A stretch of DNA of 64,000 nt from Ignavibacteriales bacterium (GCA_016700155.1 CP065001.1:3906001-3970000), one strand, 5' to 3'. Numbered from the stretch's first letter, positions 44,509 to 54,645 are shown. Made by a program: numbers and translations. Notes: generated from the letters alone by a model not told the origin.

Positions 44509-45420
44509 ATGCCTTTATTCAGCTTACTTATTCCTGTTTACAACAGGGGAAAATTAATTACCGAAACTATCGACTCCGTGTTGAACCAATCTTTTAAAGA
44601 TTTTGAAATCATTGTTGTTGATGACGGATCAAGTGATGATTCTCTTGAAGTGCTTAAAGGTTACGGCGATAAAATAATTCTGCTTCAGCAAAATAATTCG
44701 GGTCCTGAGGTTGCACGCAATCTTGCTGCAGCAAATGCTAAAGGCGGATATTTTGTTTTTTTAGACAGTGATGACCTTCTGCTTGATTGGACTCTTGAAA
44801 CTTATGCTAAAATTATTTCAAGGTTTAATCAGCCGGGAATCTTACTCGGTAAACTTTTTGCGTACAGGAATGAAAATGAATTGATGTCATTGAACAAAAT
44901 CAAAACTCCAATTGAAGTCGTTGTGTATGATGACTATCTGAAGAAAGACAGGAAGAACTGGAGTTCAAGCAGTATAATCGTTGTTAAGAAAAAAGTATTT
45001 TTTGATGCGGGAGGATTAAGGAACAGCACTCCGAATACATTTCACATTGATGATCATAATTTTTTAATGCGTACCTGTACTTACGGATCAATGATTCTTG
45101 TTGAACACCCTTACACTGTACTTTACCGTTTGCATGAAACCAATTCGATTCACAATCTTCAATTGATCATTAATGGTGTGCAGCGGTTAAAGTCGGCAGA
45201 AATAAATGGTGAATATCCGGGCGGCTCTTCTCGTAAGTTTGAAAGAATGGCTTCAATTGGCGGGCCGTTTTACGGCTGGGCTTTGTCTATGTTAAACAAC
45301 AATCACTACCTGCTTGCTGCGGAACTTTTCTTTTCAGGTTTACCGATGATTATCGCGAACGTAATTCGGAAAATAAAACTAAAGCTAACAGGTGTTAAAC
45401 AATCAGTTATTATTGAATAA
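44509..45420 (+). CDS. Glycosyltransferase family 2
   Basis: 303 residues. GT-A fold: LFSLLIPVYNRGKLITETIDSVL, the nucleotide-binding IIVVDDGSSDDS and the metal-binding DSDD in FVFLDSDDLLL. C-terminal amphipathic region with hydrophobic LPMIIANVI. Adds a sugar to an envelope polysaccharide; acceptor unknown. It precedes the second recQ by 8 bases on the same strand. Confidence 0.9.
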   Translation: MPLFSLLIPVYNRGKLITETIDSVLNQSFKDFEIIVVDDGSSDDSLEVLKGYGDKIILLQQNNSGPEVARNLAAANAKGGYFVFLDSDDLLLDWTLETYAKIISRFNQPGILLGKLFAYRNENELMSLNKIKTPIEVVVYDDYLKKDRKNWSSSSIIVVKKKVFFDAGGLRNSTPNTFHIDDHNFLMRTCTYGSMILVEHPYTVLYRLHETNSIHNLQLIINGVQRLKSAEINGEYPGGSSRKFERMASIGGPFYGWALSMLNNNHYLLAAELFFSGLPMIIANVIRKIKLKLTGVKQSVIIE

Positions 45421-45428
45421 TATTTGCT

Positions 45429-46880
45429 ATGTCGGCTAAACTTTCAACTCTTAAAAAATATTTCGGTTATGATTCTTTCAGAGGCGTGCAGGAGAAAGTA
45501 ATTAACCGGATTGTTGATGAAAAAAAACATTCGCTTGTTTTAATGCCCACCGGAAGCGGAAAATCTTTATGCTACCAGGTTCCCGCATTAATGTTTGAAG
45601 GCGGAACAATTGTTATCAGCCCATTAATTGCACTTATGCAGGACCAGGTTGATGCACTCCGCAAAAAAAATATTCCTGCAGCTTTTATCAATTCAACATT
45701 ATCTGCTGAGGAAAGAGAATCACGGCTAAAAGATTTTTTGAATGATAAACTGAAACTTCTTTATGTAACTCCGGAAAGATTTCGTAAAAAAGATTTTGCA
45801 GAACGAATCAGTAAAAAGAAAATTTCCCTTCTCGCTGTTGATGAAGCTCATTGTATCTCTGAATGGGGACATGATTTTCGTCCTGATTACTCACGTATCG
45901 GTGAGTTCCGAGATCTGCTTGGTAATCCTTTAACAATTGCTCTAACGGCAACTGCAACTAAGGATGTTCAGAAGGACATCGTTAAAAAACTTCATTTAGC
46001 TGAAAGCGAAATTGAGGTTTTTCACCAGGGAATCGACAGACCAAATCTTCGCCTTGAAGTAAGAGATGTATTTGATGAAAAAGAAAAGATGAATGAAATA
46101 GTATCAGTACTGAATAATTATAAAGGCGCGGGTATAATTTATTTTTCATTAATACAGACACTCGAAAAATATTCAGAGAAACTCGACGATAAAGGTTTTA
46201 AACACCTTGTTTATCACGGTAAACTTTCAGACAAAGAACGAAAACAAAACCAGCGCAAATTTTTAACAAGTGATTCTCTTATTCTCGCAACTAACGCATT
46301 TGGGATGGGAATAGATAAACCTGATATTCGTTTCGTCATTCACAATGAAGTGCCGTCTTCAGTTGAATCATATTACCAGGAAATCGGCAGAGCCGGAAGA
46401 GATGGAAAAGATTCAATATGTATGCTTCTTTATAACCAGGATGATCTTGCCATTCAAATGGATTTTATAAAATGGTCAAATCCTGATTCAAATTTTTATT
46501 CTGCTTTATATGATCTGTTGAAACGTGATATTCAAATGGTGAATGCTTCGGGCATTGATTCTATCCGTGAACAAATGCATTATAAAAACAGGAATGACTT
46601 CCGGATAGAAACTGCACTTAATATGATGGACAGGTATGGAGTTACTGAAGGTGCAATTGAAAATAATAATCTTTCAATTATCTCTGATTTACCAGATGAA
46701 CTTTTAGATGAGGAAAGACTGAAAGCAAAACTACTAAGCGATAATAAAAAACTTTACTCAATGGTTCAGTATTTTAAACAGCAGGAATGCAGAAGAAGAT
46801 TTATTTCAGGCTATTTTGGTTTTAATTCTGATAAGTGTGGTAACTGTGATAACTGCAGTGATGTTGAAAATGTGAATTAA
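45429..46880 (+). CDS. RecQ-type helicase, short form
   Basis: 483 residues: complete helicase core with Walker A MPTGSGKS, canonical DEAH box in VDEAHCISEWGHDF, motif VI QEIGRAGRDG. It ends in the zinc-binding cysteines (KQQECRRRF ... KCGNCDNC) right at the C-terminus, so the RQC winged helix and HRDC domain are missing. Distinct from the full-length RecQ at 2040-4208 and not a truncation by frameshift, since the stop follows directly after the zinc module. Likely a second helicase for repair or an accessory role. Confidence 0.9.
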   Translation: MSAKLSTLKKYFGYDSFRGVQEKVINRIVDEKKHSLVLMPTGSGKSLCYQVPALMFEGGTIVISPLIALMQDQVDALRKKNIPAAFINSTLSAEERESRLKDFLNDKLKLLYVTPERFRKKDFAERISKKKISLLAVDEAHCISEWGHDFRPDYSRIGEFRDLLGNPLTIALTATATKDVQKDIVKKLHLAESEIEVFHQGIDRPNLRLEVRDVFDEKEKMNEIVSVLNNYKGAGIIYFSLIQTLEKYSEKLDDKGFKHLVYHGKLSDKERKQNQRKFLTSDSLILATNAFGMGIDKPDIRFVIHNEVPSSVESYYQEIGRAGRDGKDSICMLLYNQDDLAIQMDFIKWSNPDSNFYSALYDLLKRDIQMVNASGIDSIREQMHYKNRNDFRIETALNMMDRYGVTEGAIENNNLSIISDLPDELLDEERLKAKLLSDNKKLYSMVQYFKQQECRRRFISGYFGFNSDKCGNCDNCSDVENVN

Positions 46881-46913
46881 TAAAACCGGGTAAAAATTAT
46901 AAAAGGTAATGTT

Positions 46914-47567
46914 ATGAAGAAAATATATTTACTCATTGTCACTTCGATCCTGTTCCTTTCATGTAATGAAGATGATATTGAAGAATTATTTGACAGCACA
47001 ATAACCGCTAAAGAACCAATCAGTGAAGTGATCACAGCAGCCCGCACTACTTTTGCCGCGGATGCAAGACTATCGGCTATATATGGAAAAGGTGTTGACA
47101 TAAATGGTGAGATTGATCTGCGCAATACAGTTTCGCTGAATGCATTCGTTTACATTGTTCAATCCAGCATAAACCAGTCAAATGAATTTTATGTCCCGGT
47201 ATTTGGTGCTGGACCAGTTAAGTCCCCGATAAACTTCATTACAATACTTTCATTTATAAGTGACACTACTGCAAAAAATATTGTTAGTGCCGCACTCGGC
47301 ACATTAGCTTCTGTCAGCATTGATGATTCTGTAGATTATATGGACAGTCCTGCGGTGATTGATACGGCAATGCAATACGGCGGGTCAGTTTTTATGGATC
47401 AACATTCGGATACCAAGATTGATTTGCTTTTACTGCCGAGTAAATCCATCGACACAACAAGTATCAGTAATTCAGCTGACTGGATTGTCAATTTCCATTC
47501 ATCCTCAGGTTCTTTGGTTCTATGGCTGAATACTCAAACCGGAAATGTTATTAAGCTGTCGCAATAA
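46914..47567 (+). CDS. Predicted lipoprotein of unknown function
   Basis: 217 residues with a clear lipobox (MKKIYLLIVTSILFLSC, Cys 17). The acidic start of the mature part (NEDDIEELFDS) favours outer-membrane sorting. The rest is mixed and shows no family signature I recognise (VITAARTTFAADARLSAIYG, VDSPAVIDTAMQYGGS). It follows recQ by 33 bases; a cotranscription is possible but not functionally obvious. Confidence 0.6.
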   Translation: MKKIYLLIVTSILFLSCNEDDIEELFDSTITAKEPISEVITAARTTFAADARLSAIYGKGVDINGEIDLRNTVSLNAFVYIVQSSINQSNEFYVPVFGAGPVKSPINFITILSFISDTTAKNIVSAALGTLASVSIDDSVDYMDSPAVIDTAMQYGGSVFMDQHSDTKIDLLLLPSKSIDTTSISNSADWIVNFHSSSGSLVLWLNTQTGNVIKLSQ

Positions 47568-47709
47568 AAAATCAGGCTGAATAACTGACTTAAAATTAGC
47601 CCGCAATTATGTTTTGACATTTCTTAGACGATTTTGTGACAAGTAATCTTACTCAACAGATTATGTTCCAGCCAGCAATTTCTGATTCACTTTTTAAAGG
47701 AGGTATAAC

Positions 47710-48108
47710 ATGAACAGATTTAAATTGCAGGCAAATTTTTATTTACAGATCTGCCTTGTTTTGTTACTTTTTGCATTTTTTTCAACTGTTTCTGCCCAGG
47801 TTTCAAAAAGTGTTTCTGCCAAACCAGATAACCGGGCAATTAAATCTGCGAGCATTGCACAAAACTTCAATAACCTAAAACTTGCTGAAACCGCAGTTCT
47901 TTTTTCTGCCGATGAAAGGATTCAGGAAGCATCATCACTTCTTTTTGAAAGGCTTAGTACAGAAACAAGCCCGGAGCTTAAAGCGTTGATCGCATTTGCC
48001 CTTTACAATATTGGTGATGAGCAAGGACGAATCGCTGTAAGTAAAATGGCGGAAAATGATGAGAGTGAATATTTAAGGCGCATCTGCTTGGCAATTCTAA
48101 GTAAGTAA
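47710..48108 (+). CDS. Small secreted HEAT-repeat protein A
   Basis: 132 residues: signal peptide (about 1-30, cleavage after SAQ) and a C-terminal set of HEAT/ARM-like helical pairs (DERIQEASSLLFERL; SPELKALIAFALYNIGDEQGR; LRRICLAILSK). A paralogue follows at 48282. A perfect AAAGGAGGT Shine-Dalgarno lies before the ATG. It may be a periplasmic/surface scaffold; no specific function can be assigned. Confidence 0.7.
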   Translation: MNRFKLQANFYLQICLVLLLFAFFSTVSAQVSKSVSAKPDNRAIKSASIAQNFNNLKLAETAVLFSADERIQEASSLLFERLSTETSPELKALIAFALYNIGDEQGRIAVSKMAENDESEYLRRICLAILSK

Positions 48109-48115
48109 TTTCAAC

Positions 48116-48143
48116 ATCACGCCTCTTTCTCAAGGGGTGTGAT
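48116..48143 (+). terminator. Hairpin after HEAT-repeat protein A
   Basis: ATCACGCCT and AGGGGTGTGAT pair (one G-T and a bulge) with a short loop and a T/A-rich tail (TTAATATTT). Located 8 bases after the stop codon; a plausible weak terminator. Confidence 0.45.
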
Positions 48144-48281
48144 TTAATATTTAAGACTTCCCTTTCTTGCATGACAATTTTTTACAATCTGTTACCTTAG
48201 AATGACACTCATTGCAACACTATCCTGTAGATTTACATCAGAGCTTTTAACTAAGCTTACAACAAATTAACGGAGACTAAA

Positions 48282-48683
48282 ATGAAAAACAGATTATTGA
48301 CTACCGCAAAAAGAAACCTGGTTTTATTAACCGGAGTATTAATGCTTGCACTAAGCGTTAATCTTACAGCTCAAGGTGATAAAGTTGTTAAAAAAGAGAT
48401 AAGTGAAAACATGCTAAAGAACCTTGAAGTTGCTATCAACTCTGAAAATGAAGGACTTAGACGAAGTGCCGTTTACCTTGCAGGAAAGTATAAAGTTGCC
48501 GAAGTAGTTGATGACCTTACAGAAATATTATCAACCGAAAAAGATCCGAATAACAGGGTGTTGATAGCACTTGCATTAAATGAAATAGGAAGTGAAGAAG
48601 CTCTTAAAGCTCTAAAAAAACTTTCCGTAAATGATGAAGATGTTTATGTAAGACGAATGAGTTTAGCCATAGTTAACAAATAA
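48282..48683 (+). CDS. Small secreted HEAT-repeat protein B
   Basis: 133 residues: signal peptide (MKNRLLTTAKRNLVLLTGVL...) and three HEAT-like repeats (NEGLRRSAVYLAGKY; PNNRVLIALALNEIGSEEALK; VYVRRMSLAIVNK). Its C-terminal half aligns with protein A (VLIALALNEIG versus ALIAFALYNIG). GGAGACTAAA precedes the ATG. The tandem pair probably arose by duplication; partners unknown. Confidence 0.7.
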   Translation: MKNRLLTTAKRNLVLLTGVLMLALSVNLTAQGDKVVKKEISENMLKNLEVAINSENEGLRRSAVYLAGKYKVAEVVDDLTEILSTEKDPNNRVLIALALNEIGSEEALKALKKLSVNDEDVYVRRMSLAIVNK

Positions 48684-48726
48684 AAGATTTTCCTTTCCTC
48701 CTTATAGTTAGACAGCGTAAGACCTG

Positions 48727-48757
48727 ACACCCTGAAGCGAAGCAGGGTGTTTGGGTT
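48727..48757. terminator. Bidirectional terminator hairpin
   Basis: ACACCCTG (48727-48734) and CAGGGTGT (48743-48750) with 8-base loop, followed by TTGGGTTTT. It lies in the short space between convergent genes (HEAT-repeat protein B and the hydrolase). Confidence 0.65.
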
Positions 48758-49696
48758 TTAAAGCCCTTCTGTCAGATACTTTTTAAAAAATGAAATTATT
48801 TCACGGTTATATATCTGACCACCTATAGCAGAAACATCATTATGACCAGCTTGCTCAATTGGGTACCAGATTTTGACAGGTGACCGTAAGTTCTCATAAA
48901 TCTGCTTTCCATATTCAGGTTTGATATGACTATCATTTAAACCATGTACAATCATTGTTGGTTGAGTGATTTTAGAAGCAGAAAGAAGCGGCTGTACACT
49001 ATCTGCAGAAAAATGAGCAATAACTTCAGCTTTATTTAATGAATTATCTGGAATAGAATTAATACTCAAAACAATGACTCTGGAAAAATAATCTCTGACA
49101 ATTTCGCGAAGCGATCCGAATGGGCTTTGAGCAATTCCACAAACAATTCTATGATCTTCTGACATTGCCTGAATTGCGACGGCAGCACCGAGTGAAGTTC
49201 CGAAAACTGCGAATGGACCCGATCCACTAAAAAGAACTATTGCTGAATCTATATAAGCTGAGAGATCTTTTTTCTCGTAGTAACCAAACGTGCAGTTCAA
49301 TCCCCCGCTTTCTCCATTTGCTCTTGAATCATAAACAACACAATTAAATCCTTGTTCAACTAACATTTTTGATGTGCGAAGCATTACGGATTTTGAGTTT
49401 CCGATTCCATGAAGTAAAAATATTGTACCGGTAGCTGGTTGGATTTGCGAATGGATAAACCAACCCTTAAGCTTTAATGTATCTTCAACTGTGATATCAA
49501 ATTGTTCATATTTAAGATTAAGGTCAGATGGTAGTACAACTCCGTCATTAAATTTTCTGATGTCATCGGCTGTAACTCTTGACGGTCGAATAATAGAGTA
49601 TGGCAACACATTCTCAACAGCATAATCAATTATAAAATATATTGCGATCGAGATAATGATTAATGCAATCGAAAATATTTTAATAAACTTCTTCAA
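48758..49696 (-). CDS. Membrane-anchored alpha/beta hydrolase
   Basis: 312 residues. An N-terminal membrane segment (about 5-24) precedes an alpha/beta hydrolase of the serine aminopeptidase/BAAT-like group: oxyanion loop FLLHGIGNSK, nucleophile elbow GTSLGAA with the Ser, acid in VHGLNDSHI and His in EQAGHND near the C-terminus. Likely periplasm-facing esterase or peptidase of unknown substrate. It is followed upstream (6 bases) by a 66-residue membrane protein and may be cotranscribed with it. Confidence 0.82.
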   Translation of the reverse strand: MKKFIKIFSIALIIISIAIYFIIDYAVENVLPYSIIRPSRVTADDIRKFNDGVVLPSDLNLKYEQFDITVEDTLKLKGWFIHSQIQPATGTIFLLHGIGNSKSVMLRTSKMLVEQGFNCVVYDSRANGESGGLNCTFGYYEKKDLSAYIDSAIVLFSGSGPFAVFGTSLGAAVAIQAMSEDHRIVCGIAQSPFGSLREIVRDYFSRVIVLSINSIPDNSLNKAEVIAHFSADSVQPLLSASKITQPTMIVHGLNDSHIKPEYGKQIYENLRSPVKIWYPIEQAGHNDVSAIGGQIYNREIISFFKKYLTEGL

Positions 49697-49701
49697 GGAA
49701 T

Positions 49702-49902
49702 TCAGGATTTAAAAAAGAATGTATAAACTAAGTATAAGACAACAACACTTACTATTAATCCCAAAACAACGAATAAGAGTTTATATTTTTCTTTGATTTT
49801 TTCGCCGGGAAATCTGCCAATGGTTATGACTCTTAAAAACAATACTCCTATTGTAAAGAAGATTGGATCAAGTATTTCATCGATTATTATATGAATCAGC
49901 AT
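49702..49902 (-). CDS. Small two-helix membrane protein, hypothetical
   Basis: 66 residues with two hydrophobic segments (LDPIFFTIGVLFLRVITIG and LLFVVLGLIVSVVVLYLVYTF) separated by a charged turn. No family recognised. It lies between the TraB/GumN gene (22 bases upstream) and the hydrolase, all on the minus strand. Confidence 0.55.
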   Translation of the reverse strand: MLIHIIIDEILDPIFFTIGVLFLRVITIGRFPGEKIKEKYKLLFVVLGLIVSVVVLYLVYTFFFKS

Positions 49903-49923
49903 TAGTTTAGAATGATAATTGAA

Positions 49924-51285
49924 TTAGTGATTATTTTTTTTCAACCTGAATGATCTAAAAAATCTTTCAGCATTTTTCTTTCCTGCTGAATCATCCGGAA
50001 CAGAGGCAATGAACATCAAAATTTTTTTATCAACAACGTAGTAATTAACAAGAGCGTTCATCCCGTTTATTTCGGTTTGAATTTGTTTACCGGCACTCCC
50101 ATCTACCGATACAATTGATTCTATTTTTAGTGAATCGGTATTAACCGTGATCCATCCGAGAATATCCTGCAAGATACTGTCTGCTTTTTCATTAATATCT
50201 GACAAAGTTTCATACTTGATCGCAATGAACACACTTTTTTCCGCAATATCTAAACACATACCGGATTCTATTTTTACATCAGGATCAACGACTGGAAACG
50301 GAATTGGAAATGGAGTCCCCGGCATCTCAATTTCAAACTCTCCTGTTGAAGGAGAATAAATCTGCCAGAGCAGTTCCATACTTTCAACAGAATATTTATC
50401 GCTTACTTCTGTGTTGCTGCTGAATACAGGTCTCAACTTAAATCCATCTTCGGCTAATAAAGAAATTACTCCTCTCTCGCCGGAAAGATGTCCCGCCCCG
50501 ATTGCAATAAACACAGTTTGGCGCTTAACCAGATTATTGATCTCTTCAGCCATTTTAATATTCCGGTCGTATAAAATCACATTTGCGAGTTCGGGAAAAT
50601 CTTCATCCCACCCGGTCATCATTTCGTTTATGAGTTTTAAATCATTTCTACTGTAAGCAATAATAAGCTCTTCAATGTCTGTTGATTCATCATTAATTAT
50701 TTTTAATAACGACTCTCTAATTATTTCTTCTGTCATTGAGTTTAATACATTAAGCTGATCCTCAAGTGTTTCAACTGATGTAATTTTCAGTTTGTTGTAT
50801 TTGGCAATTCTGTATAGGTATTCATCTAACGTGAAATCAAAATCTTCGTTTAGTTCCCCGTCCTCTAATGCAATGGTTATTATTCTGGGATCTTTGATAG
50901 GAATTTCATTCAGAGGCAGCCCCAGAATTTTCTCGGATTTTTTATTCAGCTTTTCATATTCTTCTTTTGTTAATAATTCCTCTAAGCTTTTACCTGTATA
51001 TTTTATTTCTGCCAAATAATTCATAACCTGTAAATAGACCGAGTCCATATTCAACTCGCCTGCAAATGCATCGCAGTTTTCGATTGCAATTACAACTGAA
51101 TCATGCAGCTCAAACACTCTTTTATCCTGAACGTGAATTGTACCGTACAGGTAGGATGGTTTCGTTAAACCATTATCTGAAATTTCCCACAAAAGACTTT
51201 CATCATAGTTCTGTGGAAAAAGGTTTATTGAAATGAATAAAAATATTATACCAGGCAGGACAGATTTTGTATGTATGTTTTTCAT
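49924..51285 (-). CDS. TraB/GumN family protein, secreted
   Basis: 453 residues. Signal peptide (VLPGIIFLFISINLFPQ), then the TraB/GumN (Tiki-like) domain: PSYLYGTIHVQDKRVFEL at the start and IGAGHLSGERGVISLLAEDGF about 200 residues later, with the two conserved His-Gly blocks that in Tiki-like members bind metal. An extra C-terminal domain of about 150 residues follows, absent from the minimal family. Probably a periplasmic metal-dependent hydrolase; substrate unknown. Confidence 0.85.
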   Translation of the reverse strand: MKNIHTKSVLPGIIFLFISINLFPQNYDESLLWEISDNGLTKPSYLYGTIHVQDKRVFELHDSVVIAIENCDAFAGELNMDSVYLQVMNYLAEIKYTGKSLEELLTKEEYEKLNKKSEKILGLPLNEIPIKDPRIITIALEDGELNEDFDFTLDEYLYRIAKYNKLKITSVETLEDQLNVLNSMTEEIIRESLLKIINDESTDIEELIIAYSRNDLKLINEMMTGWDEDFPELANVILYDRNIKMAEEINNLVKRQTVFIAIGAGHLSGERGVISLLAEDGFKLRPVFSSNTEVSDKYSVESMELLWQIYSPSTGEFEIEMPGTPFPIPFPVVDPDVKIESGMCLDIAEKSVFIAIKYETLSDINEKADSILQDILGWITVNTDSLKIESIVSVDGSAGKQIQTEINGMNALVNYYVVDKKILMFIASVPDDSAGKKNAERFFRSFRLKKNNH

Positions 51286-51422
51286 GTGAATATTTTGATG
51301 TGACTAAATTGAATTACCCTATTTTGTTTTAGCTCTGCAGCAAAATTAGAAAATATAATTCTCAAATACCCGTTAAGAATTCCGAAAATATCTCCACCCC
51401 CATCTTATTCTTTTTCTTAATC

Positions 51423-52379
51423 TTACTCTTTTATCATTTCAATACTTCCCTCTTCAGGAAATTTAAAATAATATTGAACTCTGTTTTTGTTTGTAAGCGT
51501 AACATCTCTGAGCCACGGGTTATACATTTTTAATATTTTATAATTGTACCCGTTGTTAATCGCGAACAAAGCAAGATCATTTATCGATGAATCAACAAGC
51601 ATATCTTTGGTTTGTAAAGGCGGATATAAATCTTCATCCTTCAGTTCATAACCATATCGTTTGGGATTTGTAAGTATCAACTTCACAGATAATATCCTTG
51701 CCATATACCGCGATGTTTCTTCACCAAGAACAAGATTGTAATAATTTTTTGTGCGCTGCCGTTCAAGCTGTTTGGCAACTCCGTCAATGCCCATATTGTA
51801 TGAAGCAGCAGCCACTGTCCAGCTTCCGAAAAGATCATAAGCTTTCTGCAAATACCTGCACGCAGCTTCAGTTGATTTTTCAACGTGATATCTTTCATCC
51901 ACTTCCTTGTTCACGGTAAGACCGTATTCCTTTGCTGTCTTTTCAAGGAACTGCCAGAAACCTGTTGCACCTGCTGGTGAGATAACATTTGCAAGTCCGC
52001 TTTCAATCAATGCGACATATTTAAAATCATCCGGAATATTATTTCTTATTAATATCGGCTCGATTACCGGGAACCACCTGTTCGCTCTTTTAATTGATAA
52101 GAGTGTGAATGAATGCCAGTAAGTGTTCACCAAAAGTTCGCGGTCGAGTCTTTCTTTAACTTCATAATTATTCAGCGGAACATTCTCTCCTGCAAATTCC
52201 ATTTGCGCAGGCATATATGGAGAGATAATTTTATATCCCTGCGGAAAATCATCATTGACTTTTCCATCAGCCTTAACTCCGTTTACAAAAACAAAAGTGT
52301 TAAGAAGATAATACAAACCGCCTGCTAAAATAAACCCGGTGAGTATGTAATAATATTTGTGTCTGTTACCTATTGTCAT
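51423..52379 (-). CDS. Lytic transglycosylase (SLT/MltD-like)
   Basis: About 318 residues starting at MTIGNRHKYYY; a more distal start at 52448 adds an unlikely leader. An N-terminal membrane anchor precedes the SLT domain: catalytic Glu in ALIESGLANVISPAGATGFWQFL and ASYNMGIDG in the glycan-binding cleft. Membrane-anchored peptidoglycan lytic enzyme cleaving glycan strands. No LysM repeats are present. It is transcribed divergently from the class A penicillin-binding protein across a 78-base spacer. Confidence 0.87.
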   Translation of the reverse strand: MTIGNRHKYYYILTGFILAGGLYYLLNTFVFVNGVKADGKVNDDFPQGYKIISPYMPAQMEFAGENVPLNNYEVKERLDRELLVNTYWHSFTLLSIKRANRWFPVIEPILIRNNIPDDFKYVALIESGLANVISPAGATGFWQFLEKTAKEYGLTVNKEVDERYHVEKSTEAACRYLQKAYDLFGSWTVAAASYNMGIDGVAKQLERQRTKNYYNLVLGEETSRYMARILSVKLILTNPKRYGYELKDEDLYPPLQTKDMLVDSSINDLALFAINNGYNYKILKMYNPWLRDVTLTNKNRVQYYFKFPEEGSIEMIKE

Positions 52380-52457
52380 GCTAACCTTCAAAAATTTTTT
52401 AATATTCTGATAGGAAATTTTGATTTTGTTCACGTCTAAATATAACACAAGTGAGTA

Positions 52458-54434
52458 ATGAATTCACATCACAACAAAATGACTTTGAAAAATTATAAGA
52501 AAATTATTTTCGCTCTTGTTCTTTTCCTGAATCAAATACTGATTGCGCAGGAACTTCCCCCTATCAATTTGGATTATTCATCCTATGTATTATCATCCGA
52601 CGGAAAAGTTCTTGGTTATTACGGCGAGAAAAAACGAGTTGATGCCAGAAGCACGGGTTACGTTTCAAAATATGTTTTGTGGTCATTGATAGCTACAGAA
52701 GACCGTGACTTTTATAATCATGATGGTGTTTCAATTAAAGGATTGGTAAGAGGTCTGTGGCAAACGATAACGGGCAACACACAAGGCGGTTCGACTCTTA
52801 CAATGCAGCTTGCAAGAAATTTATTCTTAACAAATGAAAGAACAATCTCACGTAAGCTAAGCGAGATTGATATTGCATATCAGCTTGAATCGAAATACAC
52901 AAAAGATGAGTTATTGCTTTTATACCTCAACACAGTGTTCTTCGGACATAATGCTTACGGCATCTGGGCTGCTGCAGAAACTTACTACAGTAAAACTCCC
53001 GATCAGTTAAGCATAACAGAAAGTGCCGCGCTTGTGGGTTTGCTTCAATCGCCAAACGGATATGATCCGCTGAAGCGTCCTGATAAAATGTTGAAAAGAA
53101 GAAATGAAGTTTTATATAATCTTGTTGAAGTTGAAAAAATATCGGAGCGTGAATTCAACAAACTAAAAAAAGAGCCTTTGAATCTTATAATGAATGAAAA
53201 CATTGCGGGACATTTTGTTGAATATGTAAGAATCGAAGCATCAAAAATTTTATCTCAGCTTGGATTATCTCTCAACAAAGATGAACTGAAAATTACAACA
53301 ACACTCAATTATGAATTTCAAAAAGCTGCTGAAGATGCGGTTATATGGCAGTGGAATCAATTCCCCGAAAAAATGAAAAGCGCACAAATCGGATTAGTTT
53401 CTGTTGAACCAAATACGGGTGAAATAAAAACGATGATAGGCGGAAATCCAGACAGCGACAGTAAAGGATTCAACCGCGCGACACAAATTCTTCGTCAGCC
53501 GGGTTCTGCTTTTAAACCTTTTTTATATGGAGAGATGCTTGAAGATGGTTTTACAATTGAAACGCCACTCATTGATTCACCGCTGGTTGTTGATTCAGGA
53601 AAAAGCTATGAATGGCGACCGACTAATTCTGATAATTCTTTTTCTGGAATTAAACTCCCGATGATTACAGCGGTGCAGCATTCTGTTAATCTTTCAGCAG
53701 CACACGCAATAACGGAATTAACTTCACCTGATTCCGTGATTGAATTTGCAAACAGGATGGGGATAAAATCATTTTTAAAATCTTTCCCATCACTTGCGCT
53801 TGGAACAAGTGAAGTAAACCCGCTTGATATGGCATCATCATTTGCGGTGTTTGCTGCTTATGGAAATTATGTTGAACCGTTCGCGATAAAGAAGATCGAG
53901 GATAAGAACGGCAGGATCGTCTATGAAACTAAAAATGAAATTCAGACCGTTACCGATTCCGCCACAGCATATCTTTTAACAACAATGATGGAAACAGTTG
54001 TTGACAGCGGAACAGCAACATCAGTAAGAAAATATTATAAGGGAACAGCAGCAGGAAAAACCGGAACAACACAAAACTCAACCGATGCATGGTTTGTGGG
54101 TTACAATCCGCATTTATCAACTGCCGTGTGGATAGGTTATGATGATCCGCAAAAAAAACTTTCAGGTGGATTTCAATACGGCGGTTCTGCGTGCGCCCCC
54201 GTCTGGGCACGAATGATGAATGACATTTCTAAAAGTGTTCCCGGGTTTTTCGGAGATGTATTTCCAATGCCTTCATCAGTTGATTACAGAATGTTGTGCA
54301 TTGATTCAGGTGAGCGTGCTGTTGAGGATTGCGTGAATGTCGGTTACTTCCCTGTTAATATTTCACTTCCGGTATTTGAATGTCACATTCACTCAAAAGA
54401 GAAAGAGTATTTTGATATTCATTATGCGTGGTGA
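52458..54434 (+). CDS. Class A penicillin-binding protein (PBP1-like)
   Basis: 658 residues. Membrane anchor at 12-30, transglycosylase (GT51) domain with catalytic Glu 81 in TEDRDFYNHDG and GGSTLTMQLARNLFL, then transpeptidase domain with SxxK (S350-AFK353), SVN (409-411) and KTG (534-536) motifs. It polymerises and cross-links peptidoglycan. Shorter than E. coli PBP1a; the C-terminus carries two extra Cys (RMLCIDSGERAVEDC) that may form a disulfide. Divergent from the lytic transglycosylase. Confidence 0.93.
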   Translation: MNSHHNKMTLKNYKKIIFALVLFLNQILIAQELPPINLDYSSYVLSSDGKVLGYYGEKKRVDARSTGYVSKYVLWSLIATEDRDFYNHDGVSIKGLVRGLWQTITGNTQGGSTLTMQLARNLFLTNERTISRKLSEIDIAYQLESKYTKDELLLLYLNTVFFGHNAYGIWAAAETYYSKTPDQLSITESAALVGLLQSPNGYDPLKRPDKMLKRRNEVLYNLVEVEKISEREFNKLKKEPLNLIMNENIAGHFVEYVRIEASKILSQLGLSLNKDELKITTTLNYEFQKAAEDAVIWQWNQFPEKMKSAQIGLVSVEPNTGEIKTMIGGNPDSDSKGFNRATQILRQPGSAFKPFLYGEMLEDGFTIETPLIDSPLVVDSGKSYEWRPTNSDNSFSGIKLPMITAVQHSVNLSAAHAITELTSPDSVIEFANRMGIKSFLKSFPSLALGTSEVNPLDMASSFAVFAAYGNYVEPFAIKKIEDKNGRIVYETKNEIQTVTDSATAYLLTTMMETVVDSGTATSVRKYYKGTAAGKTGTTQNSTDAWFVGYNPHLSTAVWIGYDDPQKKLSGGFQYGGSACAPVWARMMNDISKSVPGFFGDVFPMPSSVDYRMLCIDSGERAVEDCVNVGYFPVNISLPVFECHIHSKEKEYFDIHYAW

Positions 54435-54645
54435 GGGAGAAAGATTTCACGGAGAACCACGGAGACGAAAAAGTGAACCACAGAGAAATAAAAAATACTT
54501 TGACTATAACAGTTTGGCTTTATAGGTTAGTTGTAAGTTTAGTTCATTTTATTTTGGGGATGATTGGGTGTTGGGCAGTTTTTCGGATCAACTTCTCAAC
54601 TGTTCCTTGGAGTGTAGTTCTTCTTTCACCTAAAGGAGTTTTGAT

